Positions 20,208 to 32,269 of a stretch of 64,000 bases of DNA are shown here, one piece after another (position 1 is the stretch's first letter; each line of letters opens with the position of its first letter). The notes under the pieces are model-generated. The model was not told the DNA's origin, searched no databases, and saw only the letters and a program-made list of their open reading frames with translations. The translations under genes were made by a program, and so were the position numbers. Origin of the DNA: Nematopogon swammerdamellus (lineage: Eukaryota > Arthropoda > Insecta > Lepidoptera > Adelidae); contig OX336340.1 of the NCBI GenBank assembly GCA_946902875.1, forward strand, positions 2,333,351 through 2,397,350. The letters run 5' to 3'.

Positions 20208-20941
20208 TATATAATATCTTGTTTTCCATGTGCTTAGAAATATTTGGTTCAACTGGCCAATTAGGGCTGTCACAACGCTACTTCAATTAGAAAATTTTGT
20301 ACATTTTATGTATTGACCTAGCATTGCAATAACATAAGCATTATTTAATTAAACAAATAAATTAAACGCGCTCATTAGGGCTGCCACATATGAATGATTA
20401 GAAATAGAGTTCTGGGATATCATGTATGAAAGTAAATAAATATGTATTAAACCACGTTAAAATATGAGAGTGAATTGACCGCTAATTAGGGGTGTCGCTA
20501 TTCTCTTTTTTTTTTTTAATTAGTAAGTAATTGAGAAATTTTCAAGAAAAAAATTTTTTTACAAGGTTTCCACATCCTTCTAAGGGATCAATACGAGAAA
20601 GATGGATAAAAATAGTCCAAGATGATACATTGTTTAAGGGAAAGTGAAAATTTAAATTTGTGTAAAGTGAAATTTAAATTATTTTGTTTAAGTACGGAGG
20701 AAGAGTTATTTTAGTTGTGTTTGTGTGTGTAGTCCAAAGTATACCTAATGGTTTTTTTAGTTATATATATATATATATATATATTTTTTTATAAATGCTG
20801 CACTCTTTATTTTATGTATGTTTGGTTTGGAGATTTTAAGTTTAGTCCAAGGCCAAGACCGCAGTTATAAATTCTTTATTATTAAGTTTAGTTTTTTAGA
20901 TATTATTCTAGTTATTAAGTGTAGGTATTATAAGAATACAA
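20208..20941. other. AT-rich intergenic DNA with (TA)n
   Basis: No gene recognised. Contains a (TA)n microsatellite at ~20763-20784 and two short repeated phrases ATTAGGG[C/G][T/G]G near 20263, 20375 and 20485 that may be decayed repeat units. Confidence 0.5.
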
Positions 20942-21075
20942 AACGGCTTTACTCGCGGTCGAAATATGAGCTGTGTGGCTCGACGTTTCGGGCCAAACGT
21001 ATGGCCCATCATCATGAGCACTCTGGCCGAAATGTCGAGCCACACAGCTCGTATTTCGATAGTGAGTAAAGCCGT
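20942..21075. repeat. 134-base hairpin element with ~52-base arms
   Basis: AACGGCTTTACTC...GAGCTGTGTGGCTCGAC...GGCC is followed by GGCC...GTCGAGCCACACAGCTC...GAGTAAAGCCGTT. The arms match except for a few substitutions, with a ~25-base loop. It looks like a foldback MITE. Confidence 0.85.
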
Positions 21076-21552
21076 TGTTACTTCTTAAAATGTCAAATAA
21101 CCACGGTAATTTAAAAACCCATATAAGTGTAGGTATGTATTTCAAGTTATTATAGTTCTGTATTTTAAGTTTAAATACATAAAAACGTTTTTTTCGATGA
21201 AATTCACTATCTGTTTTCTTCTATAATCCTTTAAAACGTCCCACTGCTAGGCACGGACTCTGCTCACTAACGTAGGAGGTATTGTTTTTATTGTTGTTGT
21301 TTTATTGTTTATTGAGTATTCTTATGGCAGTCATATTGCACTCGAACTTGTCACAATTTGTTATATCCGGTTCGATTACTCGTACATGGTGACCAGTGGA
21401 AATCAGAAGCAGTTTACACAAAAATACCTTTCATAGACCAGTGTGCACTAGTTACCTAACTTTATTTTTCTTCACCGGAGCGATCGTACCTATTCGTTAT
21501 GAAATGCACGTATATCAATCTTTATCAAGGAAATAAATAAGTACATTAGTTA
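21076..21552. other. Intergenic DNA, nothing assignable
   Basis: AT-rich, short frames only; no repeat ends identified. Confidence 0.4.
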
Positions 21553-21616
21553 GTGCCCGGGATTTGAACCCGCAACTTCTGCATTGAGAAGCGTTACCAC
21601 TAGACTACGGGCACAA
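21553..21616 (-). other. tRNA-like sequence (pseudogene or SINE head)
   Basis: The minus strand has box A TAGTCTAGTGG and box B GGGTTCAAATCCCGG, with a CTTCT/AGAAG anticodon stem around a six-base loop. Aligned on the invariant boxes, the acceptor arms do not pair, and the anticodon loop is one base short. So it is not a functional tRNA gene; it is a decayed tRNA copy or SINE head. Confidence 0.6.
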
Positions 21617-21704
21617 TTAACCATAATACCTACTCGTAAAATAATAAATCGAAAAATATATTTTTGGTAGACTAAGTGACAACCCTACGTATTCCAATGC
21701 ACGT

Positions 21705-21800
21705 GTTGACTGACCGGCCGGGCCGGCCGGGCCGCTAGCCGCTAGTCGCTCGCTAGCTAGCCCCTCTCCCGCTCGCTTCCCGCCCCGCGCGGCTCAGCGT
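21705..21800. other. GC-rich patch with nested GGCCGGCC palindromes
   Basis: GACCGGCCGGGCCGGCCGGG and CGCTAGCCGCTAGTCGCTCG motifs, CpG-rich. No ORF of interest. Confidence 0.5.
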
Positions 21801-22616
21801 TCCGCCACCCCGCTACCTTACCTCATACCTCAGTTATTGGCCGTCATTTCTCTGTATTCTTTCTTCGTAGTGCTCACTCTATACATAAAATCTCTTTGAT
21901 TGGCGGTAGACTTTTTGAAATTCTAGTCAGACGCAGTCTCACGACATCACCCTAATTATACTAGGATAGATTATGTCAAGTTACGAGTAGGATAATGAAG
22001 TTTATGAACATTTGTCACTATTAGGTTATTGGTATTCCTAGAAGCCTTATTAACGCGCCAGACGGCATGACAACGCGGGCTCTCCGGTTGGGAACTTGTG
22101 GCGTCCTATGTGCATCACGAATGTTGGTGTATGGTGTCCTCGATATTTTAGATAGGTACGTAATGAAGAATATAAAAAAATCCTTTGATTTGTAATAGTG
22201 TAAGTTTTTGTTCCAATAATAAAAATAATTAAAAGCTAAGTTCAAGGTACTAAAATATAAAATGTTTTCATATTCCATTAATAATTTGTTATGTTCCATA
22301 ATATACGTTAATTTGGTCTTGTAACTTGTATATGCTACGCATTAAGTTTTAATTGCGAACTAGTTATATTGTACGTAATATTATATGATAAGACGATTTT
22401 ATTTGAAGGTTTTGTTTTATTTTTCTATTACCCTCTTTCCTCTCGAATAGGCTGTTTCCTCTATTACCTCTCAAAATGTTGTATACTGGACGAATAAAGG
22501 CGGCCACGTAGGAACTGAGTACTTACTTGCGCAAATCTAGACTTGCACAAACATGTACTTACGTGTGTTGGAATAATTTGCCATAGCTTTTGATATTGAT
22601 TGATTGTTCGTCATAA

Positions 22617-23037
22617 TTTTTAGGGTTCCGTATCCGTCGTACGGGACGCTATTACTAAGCCTACGCCGTCTGTCTGTCTGTCTGTCCGTCTGTCCGTTTG
22701 TCTGTCCGTCTGTATGTCCGAGGGGTGTACCTCTTGAACCGTAATAGTTAGCCCGTTCAAATTTTGACAGAATATGTTTTATTATAGCCGATATAACAAC
22801 AAATAATAAAAATAATAAAAAGTAAAAAATTCACGGGGTTCCCATAGAAGAAACCAAAAAGTGTATTAAAAGCGCGCACGCCATCTACCGAATAGAGTGA
22901 GAAGCATTTTAACTAATATTGACATTTAACTAATATGAAGCATTTCATAACTCGCCATAGATGGCGTGAGTGGCGCTAACCATGACATGGCGATAAGGAA
23001 CCCTCGGTGAGCGAGTGCGACTCGCACTTGGCCGATT
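22617..23037 (+). repeat. Family E repeat, (GTCT)n-containing, unit 1 copy
   Basis: Begins TAGGGTTCCGTATCCGTCGT, contains CTGTCTGTCTGTCTGTCCG, and ends with GGAACCCTCGGTGAGCGAG, CGACTCGCACTTGGCCG and a T-run. AGGGTTCCGTAT and its inverse near the end form subterminal inverted repeats. Related copies are at 33797 and 40349, each 3' to a MATH-BTB block. Confidence 0.8.
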
Positions 23038-25027
23038 TTTTATTAAGTAAATTGTAGAAGACGTTCAACGTGGCGATATGTCACATTTGACTACTTAAAA
23101 AAACATTGCACCGACTTCAAAAAACAACTAGAACAAAAAACAATTAGAACAATCTACAAAAAAACAAAGGAATGAAAATAAATTGCAAACATGGATCTCC
23201 GCACAATTTAGGACAATTTTCAGAATTAAGTAATTTAAAACAACAACAACAACAACATAATTTAAAATAAGGTGATTTTAAAGGCAATTTTGCATTGATC
23301 AAATGTGAAAATAAATTATCGCAAAATTACAACAACATTGCATTAGGCGATAATAACTGAATATCAGATAATGGTCTACCTACTAGACATGTCTTATCCA
23401 TTATATCTTCGTAAGTAAATCAGTATCGAACAGATAATACCACTTCATTAATTGATTAGCGTGGCAAACACCGGCTCAATAATACTTCATACTCCCAACT
23501 TAACATAATATATACCTGACACAACTTTGAAAACAAGTAAGAAGTAGTCCCGAAACTCTACTCTACTGGTGTTTGTGTGTGTAAAGTCTCAACGCGCCTT
23601 CTGTAATTCGCCCGGTCAGCGAGGTGTGTAAATTAGCCGCAAATCAAGTGAGTAAAGTCATTATTTTAGCCCCTGCTCATTACGCCCAAGCAAATGCCGT
23701 GTGTGAAACGAGGCTTAGGGCTTGAATTTTTGAAATCCCTTTTTAGCGCGCGCTTATGATAAAAGTGGCATATATATTTTTAATTTTATCTCGAGGATTT
23801 TTCCTGGGCATTGCTGAGTCAGTGAGCAGGTCAGTCGTGACTATCTTTTACGCGTGACTCCTGTCAAAATTCTCAAGGTGCCTTCTGTACTTCGCCTGGT
23901 CAGCGAGGTGCGTAAATTAGCCGTAAGTCAAGTGAGTAAAGTCAGTATTTTAGACACTGCTCATTACTTCCAAGCACATGCCGTGTAGGTAAGTATGTAT
24001 GAAACGAGGCTTAGGGCTTGAATTTTAAAACCCCTTAGCGCGCGCTTATGATAAAAAGGCATATAATTTAAAGTTTTTAGCTCGAGGGGGGTTTGTCCTG
24101 GGCGTCGCTGAGTTAGTCAGCCGGTCAGTCTTGACTTTCGTTACTTAGATAGATATTGATTAATATTCATCAATAATAATCAATAATAAACTTTAAACTT
24201 TAATTTGCATGTCAGTTGTGTAGCCAAATTCTTATTACTTTGACTTGTAATCGAATACTTATGATGAGACTATCGGTAGGCTCAAACGGTGACGACACCA
24301 TATCTACGCTGCAACTTGGAGCACGCGCGCTGGTGTACGGAGCTGGTGTACGGAGCTGGTGTACGGAGCCGTGAGGAAGTCCAGCGACATCCTCACCAGG
24401 GATCCCACGCAGCTGGTTGCCCAGGTACGTGCCTCGGTTTACTTCCTACTGGCGGCAACAGTCACCGTGTCTCACCTGCGTGCCATATATGCCGCGATGT
24501 AGAACTGGTGTACAGAGCCGTGAGGAAGGTCTAGCGACATCCTCACTAAGGATCCTATACACCTGGGCGCTCAGGTATGTACCTCGATTGACTTCCACCT
24601 GGTGGCAATAGTCATCGCGTATCACCTGCGCCACAATGTGCAATTATATCACAACGCACGGGCGACGACGCGACGCTCTCGGTGTGCGCCGAAACAATAC
24701 ATAAACATAATTTATAAGCAGAAGTATAATATACTTCTGCTTATATAATATTACTTATATAAATAAGTATAATATAAGCAGAAGTAAATGTAACGGTTGC
24801 GGCGCGGTGCAAGCGATGCCACACTGCACATATTAGAGGTGTCATTGGCTGTGTCTGACTGTCTATATAAAGAAATATTCGGCGCATGTTCAGTGTTCAA
24901 TGAATAATAGTAATAATTTAAAACAATTCTACGTCGCTGTATATATGGCACGTAGCGGCGGAGGTGAGACACGATTACTATTGCCATCACGTGCAAGTCG
25001 AAATGGATGAAAAATGAGTCCAGTTAA

Positions 25028-25682
25028 CACGTTGAGTGCCACCGTACAATGGTCCTTTTTTTCACCCAGTGCCGCCATACAAAATACGTGATCCCACCGG
25101 CAGGGCTCACAAGGGTTATATAGCCAGGTGCCATGAGCATCACCGGTGGGATCAAATTGTACACATTTTAGAGGCATCTAAATTGAACTGGCACAGTAGG
25201 AATGATGTAATTTTTAATCCTGGCACAGAAGTAACATTTATAGAGCGTGGAAAATCAAATTTTTGCTGTAGCAAAACAAAATTGAACGACTTTTGACAGG
25301 TGTGCATGTGGGGGTGGATGTAGGTATATGTGTATGGGTGTATGGAAGGGTGTGTGTATGAGTGTGTCTATCTGTGGCATCGTAGCTCAGATGGACCGAT
25401 TCGGATGCGGTTTTTTTTTTACTAGAAAGCTGCTTTAATCGGGATGGTTGTTAGCTGCATATGTTTGTATTCAAGTAATTAAGTAATCAAAAAATTTATT
25501 ATCTTAAAAATTTGACCGATTTCCATGCAGTTTTTTTTAAAGCTTTAATTTTATTTGCAATTTAACTCCTGTGCCAGGATTAAAAATTACATCATTCCTA
25601 CTGTGCCGGTTCAATTTAGACGCCTCTAAAATTTATACAATTATTCGATCCCACCGGTGGGGCTCATGGCCCCAACAACGTG
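25028..25682. mobile_element. piggyBac-like MITE (copy 2), with nested fragment
   Basis: TTAA (25024-25027) then CACGTTGAGTGCC; right end CAACGTG then TTGA. It is colinear with 14503-15263 but has only one 42-bp unit. The stretch ~25375-25565 is replaced by a reverse-oriented fragment of the CCCCCGAC-end element (GCATCGTAGCTC...AATCGG...GCGGTTTTT), also seen at 41600-41720 and 42940-43045. Confidence 0.7.
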
Positions 25683-25689
25683 TTGAATG

Positions 25690-26225
25690 AATTAAAAAAC
25701 ATAAAACCGACTTCCTAAAAAAAGGAAAACTAAAAAACTATTCAAAATAAAAATATAAAAACCGCCTTCAAAAATATATGAAATAAAAACCTAAAAAAAA
25801 AAAAACGAACCCTAGAGTTGAAGGCGGTGCTAAAAAGGCTACACAAATCACAAAGGATATTATCATCCACTCATGTTTTCTTTCATGCATCATTTTTGCT
25901 TGCTTTACAAATCACAAAGGATATTATCATCCACTCATGTTTTCTTTCATGCATAATTTTTGCTTGCTTTAGCACCGCCTTCAACTCTAGGGTTCGTTTT
26001 TTTTTTTTTAGGTTTTTATTTCATATATTTTTGAAGGCGGTTTTTATATTTTTATTTTGAATAGTTTTTTAGTTTTCCTTTTTTTAGGAAGTCGGTTTTA
26101 TGTTTTTTAAAACTTTTTTTTTATTTCACAGTTTTTTTTAGTAATTTTTTGCTATTAATGTACTCGGCGGAATCGCTCGGCCTTCGGCCTCGCGATTCCG
26201 CCTCGCTTTCCAATCCGATCTTGAC
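25690..26225. repeat. Giant palindrome / foldback element (family F)
   Basis: Arms of ~133 bases (25701-25834 and 25968-26102) are nearly exact inverses, each containing AAAACCGCCTTCAAAAATAT and CCCTAGAGTTGAAGGCGG. The loop holds two direct copies of a ~60-base unit (ATCACAAAGGATATTATCAT...). Beyond the right arm, GTACTCGGCGGAATCGCTCGG continues the element. A shorter relative in the opposite orientation is at 51660-52010. Confidence 0.9.
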
Positions 26226-26246
26226 CCAATTAAAATAGGACCACGT

Positions 26247-26595
26247 CAGCTTCGATAGCTCAGTGGTGCAGACAGTCAACTGTCGCTATTGAATTTTAAG
26301 CAACGCTGGGTGCGGTCAGTACTTAGATGGGTGACCGCTGACCGTTGGAGGCTGACCAAGGTTCGGATTCCTCGTAAAACTGTAAGTCCCTTCCCTCGTA
26401 ATTTTACTTGGTGGTAGGGTTTAACCTTCCCGGGTTGGTACCACCGCACTGAATTAAACGTCGGTCGAAACGGCTATGTAAATAGTTTGTGTTTTCCGAC
26501 CAGTTCAGTGTAGTCAGCACGATCAAAGGGGGAAGCACTGACATGGCACTGGTGTTATGGGCTGACATCACAGACGTTGTAGGTGATGTTGCAGA
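26247..26595 (+). mobile_element. Full-length SINE with tRNA/5S rRNA chimeric promoter head
   Basis: The head contains tRNA box A TAGCTCAGTGGT (26256-26267). Next is a 5S rRNA-like segment (26296-26338: TTAAGCAACGCTGGGTGCGG ... ACTTAGATGGGTGACCGC) covering the 5S box A, intermediate element and box C. Then tRNA box B GGTTCGGATTCC lies at 26360-26371. The body (GGTAGGGTTTAACC...CACCGCACTGAA) and the tail (GCTGACATCACAGACGTTGT) follow. 5S-derived and tRNA-derived SINEs sharing body and tail are described in Helicoverpa (HaSE1/HaSE3, from memory). This head combines both promoter types in one unit. Confidence 0.8.
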
Positions 26596-27380
26596 ACTTA
26601 GTAGAATGGACAGACATAAACGTGTTACGGAAGCCTACTTTTATTATAAAATAACCGTCGGAGGACCTTGGTTGAAAATTGTAAAATTTAGTAGAACGGA
26701 TAGACATGCATATGTTACGGAACCCTACATTCATTTTGCAGAACTTAGTAGAATGGACAGACATAAACGTGTTACGGAACCCTACTTAACAGTTGCACTC
26801 CGGGAGTGCCGGCAGATCCCGTGCCACTCTAACTTAACCCTTAACGCAATGACTTAAGGTTTCATTTTAAAAATGACGCTGACGCGATGTCGCGAGTTAT
26901 ACATTTTTACCCATCTAAAAAAGTGCCAAGAGCCGCTAAAGAAGTTTTCACTTCAAAAACCTCAGGGTTATCCCCTTTCAAATAAAAAAAAAAAGAATTT
27001 TCAAAATCGGCCCACAATTGACGGAGTAATCGCGTAACAAACATCCAAAAAAAGAAAACATACCGTCGAATTGAGAATCTTTTAGGTCTAAAGTAAATTT
27101 CTCGTGAAGACAAATGCAACGAGCCCAAACACGATGGGTTTATCATGTGTAGTTTAGGAGTTCCTATGGCCACCTTCTGTCTCCATCATCAAACCAGCTC
27201 GATGGTACTCGGTACAGTAGGTACTGGCCAGGTACCATAATAAATTAAACGCCGGTCGGAAAAGATAAAAAAATTTCAAATTTAGAATATTCATGAAACA
27301 AGGGTCCGAATATGTATCACTAGTATATCGATTCATGTATTTCAACAGGACAGAGAAAATTTCAAAATATTAGGTATTTA
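26596..27380. other. Repeat debris with GACAGACATAAACGTGTTACGGA motifs
   Basis: Three imperfect copies of a phrase GAACTTAGTAGAATGGACAG + ACATAAACGTGTTACGGAA lie at ~26588, 26690 and 26742. 27125-27200 resembles one decayed unit of the 130-bp satellite at 55981-56630 (GAGCCCAAAC...TCCATCATCA). No gene. Confidence 0.45.
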
Positions 27381-27904
27381 ATACTTTTTAGTTTTTTTTT
27401 TTTTGTTTTTTGGAAATCGGTTTAATATTTTTTAAAACAGTTTTTATTTCATTCTTTTTAGTAATATTACATAAAAAAGAATAATCGAAATCGAATAATC
27501 GAAATCGATTGAAGTGGTACAGAATTATTCGCCATATGTGTCAGACTGCAAATTGCTGAATAAGTCCACATCACAAATGTTTTGCTGAAGGTAACCACAC
27601 ACCATACTAATTTATCAAACTGAAAATTGCCGAAAACGACCACATCACAAGTTTTGCTGAAGGTAACCACACACCATAGTATTATGCTGATTTTTCGAAA
27701 ACCACTGAACCAATTTCGATAAAATTGAAATGGGACCACCTCGGAAGTATGACCTAACTAACAAAAAAAGAATTTTCTAAATCGGCCCTCAATTGACGGA
27801 GAAATCGTGTTACAAACATACAAAAAAATAATAAAAAAAAAAATAAAAAAAAAAATAAAAAAAAACATACAGACGAATTGAGAACCTCCTCCTTTTTTGG
27901 AAGT
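27381..27904. repeat. Family F-related AT-rich repeat
   Basis: GGAAATCGGTTTAATATTTT ... TTTTTAGTAAT at the left and TTTTTTGGAAGTCGGTT at the right resemble the outer parts of the foldback element at 25690-26225. Between them, two copies of GCTGAAGGTAACCACACACC occur (~27583, 27655). There are A-rich microsatellites near 27815-27870. Confidence 0.5.
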
Positions 27905-28842
27905 CGGTTAAAAACGAAATATATCTTCTGGAGGGAATGTATGTAGGAGATAGATACGAGTAGGTGTAGTGGTTTAACTAACGCAGTCGCGATCTGCTAG
28001 CCTATACATACGTTATCTTTTCAATAATCTATGTTTTATCGGAATAACACACGAATTACACCCTCCTTAGGCCGGATCTTAGACCGTGCACATATTCCGC
28101 GCATGTTCAATGCCATTGAGTTTAGATATTATGCTATAATGTGCTACTGAACAACTAGATAATAAATTGCAAATATGTTTCAGGTCTAGGAGTGACTACA
28201 TCAGTGCAGTATAGCGTCCGAAGTTAGCAAGAGATCATATTTGTATTTACTTACAAGTGCAAAAATCACTTTTGCCCGTAGCTCTGTTCGCGATATTTTT
28301 GGATTTCGCCGAAAATTTCTGGAAAAATGTGTCAGACACGAGTAGGTATATTATACAACATAGAACTGTTTTATAGAACCAACTAAATGCTATTTTCGTT
28401 ACACATAATATTCATACTATAGTATATGTAACTACATTGATATACGCCAGCCAGATTTCATTACTTAAGCTTAAGACTGTATCTAAATAAGTTTAGTCGT
28501 TTTGGAGATTAAGTACCAACCCTTTAAATAATTGAAAAAAAGACGTTGCTTCGTATATTAGTATATAAGTATATATTTATGCACAAGCTTTTCTAAAAAT
28601 ATTAAAATAAATGTTTTACATAAACCATATAAATACACAAAAGTATACAAAGTATGACCTATTTAAACATTGTACAAGAAGTATTATTTTGGAGCAACAA
28701 ACGTCGTAATCCTCCATAATTTCTGCAAAATTCTGTCAGTTGGGAGCTCATGGCAATTTATTGCAGCGCTGTCGACATTTGATATACATTTTGTTTTCGT
28801 AAATATTTTGAAGAAAGAAAAGCTTGGTAGACCATAAAAATA

Positions 28843-29916
28843 ATGGAACATATTGTGGGTAACTGCTATGAAAACGAAACTAGTTTCGACTGGGTCGTGC
28901 ATGACATACAATATAATAATTATATTCGAGGATTGCAATATAATTCTCCTTATAGAGAATGTACTTTTTCTCCTACAATTGATTTTCGAAATGGAGGCGA
29001 AAACATAAAGTGGCGTTTTAAGTATAACAAAATCCCGAGCAACTTTGAAGATATCTTATCAGTACACCTCGCTATAATGTCACCGATCGGACACAACATA
29101 TCAGTAAAGTGCACATATACATTATACATTTCACCTAACCATGTAGATAACAATAAATGGGAAAAAATTCAAACATCACAGAATTTCGAGTTTCGAGTCG
29201 ACAAAGTATTGAAATCGGTAGAACACAGAATAAAATTGCATAAATATCTATATTTACACGTACAATCTATAATTGCAACATGTGAAATTGAATTTAATAA
29301 AAGAAGAAATGTTGTGCTAGAAAAACAAATATACATGAAAATTCAAGAAGAACGAGAGAAAGAAGAATTATTATTTCAGTCTGCCGAATCAGTGCTGTCG
29401 GATCAATTGAATTCGTGTTTTGTAACTAAAACATTTTCTGATCTCACATTCACCGTTTGTGATAAAAAGTTTCATGCGCACAAGGTGATTGTCTCGGCGC
29501 GCAGTCCGGTGTTCTCGGCCATGTTCGCGAGCGACATGCAGGAGAACATTCACAATCGCGTGAATATAACGGACGCGGAGCCCGATGTCTTTTACGAGAT
29601 GTTGCGTTATATCTACTCCGGCAAGGTTATTAATATTGAAACATGTGCTACTGATTTGATTGTTCTGGCTGAAAAATACGATTTAGAACATCTAAAGATA
29701 ATGTGCGAGAATTCTATCATGGATAATATCAAAATTGACGTTGCGGCAAATATACTAATTCTTGCGGATCTTTACAGTCCTCTCCGGCTGAAACCGCTGG
29801 TTCTCGAGTATATTATGAGGCATTTCAAAGAATTTTCTAAAACAAATAAATTCAGAAACATGAAAGATTCGCACCCAAAACTTGTTATTTCTGTATACGA
29901 AATGCGAGAAGCTTAA
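28843..29916 (+). CDS. MATH-BTB protein, SPOP/TDPOZ-like (copy 2)
   Basis: 357 residues, intronless, ATG at 28843. The domain order is as in copy 1: MATH (~10-150; SFDWVV, IKWRFKYN, HNISVKCTYTLY, QNFEFRVD), a variable charged linker (EKQIYMKIQEEREKEELL), BTB (~200-305; FHAHKVIVSARSPVFSAMF, MLRYIYSGKV) and the same C-terminal tail VYEMREA. An insertion of about 9 residues after HDIQY lengthens its MATH domain relative to copy 1. The BTB plus tail differs at only about three residues, while the MATH and linker are much more divergent. Family role: CUL3 substrate adaptor; the substrate is unknown. The flanking upstream ~900 bases are duplicated too, so the promoter was copied with the gene. Confidence 0.85.
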   Translation: MEHIVGNCYENETSFDWVVHDIQYNNYIRGLQYNSPYRECTFSPTIDFRNGGENIKWRFKYNKIPSNFEDILSVHLAIMSPIGHNISVKCTYTLYISPNHVDNNKWEKIQTSQNFEFRVDKVLKSVEHRIKLHKYLYLHVQSIIATCEIEFNKRRNVVLEKQIYMKIQEEREKEELLFQSAESVLSDQLNSCFVTKTFSDLTFTVCDKKFHAHKVIVSARSPVFSAMFASDMQENIHNRVNITDAEPDVFYEMLRYIYSGKVINIETCATDLIVLAEKYDLEHLKIMCENSIMDNIKIDVAANILILADLYSPLRLKPLVLEYIMRHFKEFSKTNKFRNMKDSHPKLVISVYEMREA

Positions 29917-30254
29917 TTTATACCAATCAACAGTGCTTCAACTATAATAATCTAACAATTACAACTGTTACAGAAAGTAAAGTCCGAGAGCAAAAATTAT
30001 ATAGTGCGAGTCGTATTCGCACACCGAGGGTTCCGTACCACCACACAATATATTTTTTGTATTATGTATTCACCAAAATAATTGTGTTGAAACGCCTAAA
30101 TAGAATCTACAGCAATGGTTTGACTATCAGGCAAACCATTATATGTCATACATTACAGGTCCCGAAATTGGTACCAAACTGACTGCCCATATTAATCTAG
30201 ATTCTAGAATATTTTTTTTATTCAATTTATTGATATGATATTATGACAAATTTC

Positions 30255-30345
30255 AAGTTTCTACGTTACCTACTCAGTTTTCGAGGGGGGGTTGGACACC
30301 TAGCCCCCCCCCCCCCCCCTGTATCCGCCCTAGCTTCAAAAGGCG
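30255..30345. repeat. Poly-G/poly-C tract
   Basis: GGGGGGGTTGG at ~30284 and an 18-20 base C run at ~30304-30320 mark a breakpoint between blocks B and C of unit 2. The corresponding part of unit 1 (17510-18458) is longer and different. Confidence 0.7.
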
Positions 30346-32269
30346 TGTTAACAAATTAGACAACGACCTTTTTGTCTGCCTTGTAGCTGGCATGGCGCCT
30401 CTCTGAGCGTGGTTTCGCGAGGAGTGGTGTTATTGGCTTTGTCTTATCTTCTTTTTAAACTTTTAGGCACAGCCACCCGTTCTTGTTGTTCATAAATAAA
30501 ATTTCGCAAATATGTTTCTCCATACACGAAGCAGGCATCGGGATATTCGGGATAGCGCTGTACTGGAGCGACGTTTCATAGGCAAGGAAATCTCGCTCCA
30601 GGACAGCCATTGAGGACAGCGCAGTTCGGACGACGTCCGTTTCCTTTCTGGACAAACATGCTGAAACAATGTCAAAGAAAGAGACAACACTGTTGAAACC
30701 GCAAGTGCTTATAACTATGAACAGTGACGCATTCATAAATTTACCGTGTCGGCAATATTTCCTGTCGACCAGTATTCACCTGTACTCCTCTTTCAAGGCG
30801 CCGCTTTCGCTGGTTGGAGTAGGATGCAACACAATAAATCAATGAAAAATTAGGTTTTTATTTTTTTATTCCAAAACTACGGATCGAAACAAAAATGTAA
30901 AAGCTAAGGATTTAGATACATATTCAAAAAATAAAATATATTTTTCCAAAGCCTTGATTTGGTCACGTTGCCTTAAATACGTTTTTATAACTAAATTCAG
31001 AGGCATGTTCATAATTTTTTTCTATCGAGCGAAGTTAATAAAATCGTGTTTTCAAAAGCTATCGATCTGCGGCACAGCGCTGATAGTTTTACATATTATA
31101 TTAAAACTGAATCTGTCAGGTAAGTAATATTGGCGGTACACTTCTTGAAATTCTAGTCAGACGCAGTCTGACATCACCTTAATTACACTAGGATAGATTA
31201 GGTCAACTTATCAGTAGGATAGTGATAACATAAGTTTATGAACTTTTGTAAAGATTAAAAATTAGATTTGAAAGAAGGTTATTGGAATTCCTAGAAGCCT
31301 TATAACGCGCCGGCAACATGACACCGCGGGCTCTCCGGTTGGGAACTTGTGGCGTCCTATGTGCACCACGAATGTTGATGTCCTCATTATTTTCGCCAAC
31401 TATTTATCAGCACAGCCATACTAAAATTCCACAGAACAGCATTACATACTCGAACAATATCCGCAAGACCAACGCGACAAATTCACTGGTCTAAACCCAA
31501 AACCCGAACTACGTTTGCTCAAAAACTTGCACACCTTCTTGCTTCCTTATTTTATGCAGAGGCAAACAAAAACTTAAACATAATGTACACAACTAAAAAC
31601 AAAAGTAAGGAACTAATGGCTAAAATTAAAATCTTATCGAGAAATGGAAAACCTGCTGTATGTGCCAAAATAAACTTTATTGGTGCAGAATAAACAAAAA
31701 TCTACAAAAGGCATTAAAAAAAAAACAAAAAACACACTCACCTGAGCTGCGCATAAACATTTATACATACAATAACACACCCACAAACATAAACACCCTT
31801 GCACACATAAAACTACACATTACAACATTAACAAACACCTTTTCTACTTAGATACATTACATAAAACCTTATAATAAATATAACAAAATTCTCATGTAAA
31901 CCGTTTATAAAAATACGTAGGTACATAAAATGTTTGTATACCTACTAAAACATCTATGCCTAGTTAATTATAATATTTATAAAATCGTATATTAAGCTTA
32001 CTAGAACTAACGGTGAAAGACCCTGCCTCTCACAACACAGGATATCCTAGCGTGAGAGACAGGACTATAAGTAAAATTGTTAGTTTAAGCCCAGAGTGTA
32101 CTTAATTATAGTTTGTAAGAAAAAAAATGTAAACTAGGTTAAGATATAGTGAAGATAAATATTACTCTTACTCTTACTCTATTCCAATATAAAAAACATT
32201 AAAAGCTAAGTTCAGGTACTAAAATATAAAATGTTTTTATATTTCATTAATAATTTGTTATATTCTATA

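Larger units (their letters stand above)
7450..23037. repeat. Segmental duplication unit 1
   Basis: Copy 1 of a tandem duplication. The left edge is marked by TTATTAAGTAAATT...GTTCAACGTGGC at ~7455-7490, matched at 23038-23085. Blocks then run in the same order as copy 2: A (12050-15270), MATH-BTB block (15280-17510), C (18460-19400), D (21890-22616) and E repeat (22617-23037). Extra sequence in this copy includes the Dong/R4 LINE, repeat X, a 530-bp TIR element and the segment 19405-21889. Confidence 0.8.

Noticed and set aside
21553..21616. Functional tRNA gene on the minus strand
   Set aside because: Boxes A and B are good, but when aligned on them the acceptor arms do not pair and the anticodon loop is six bases; best called a tRNA-like remnant.
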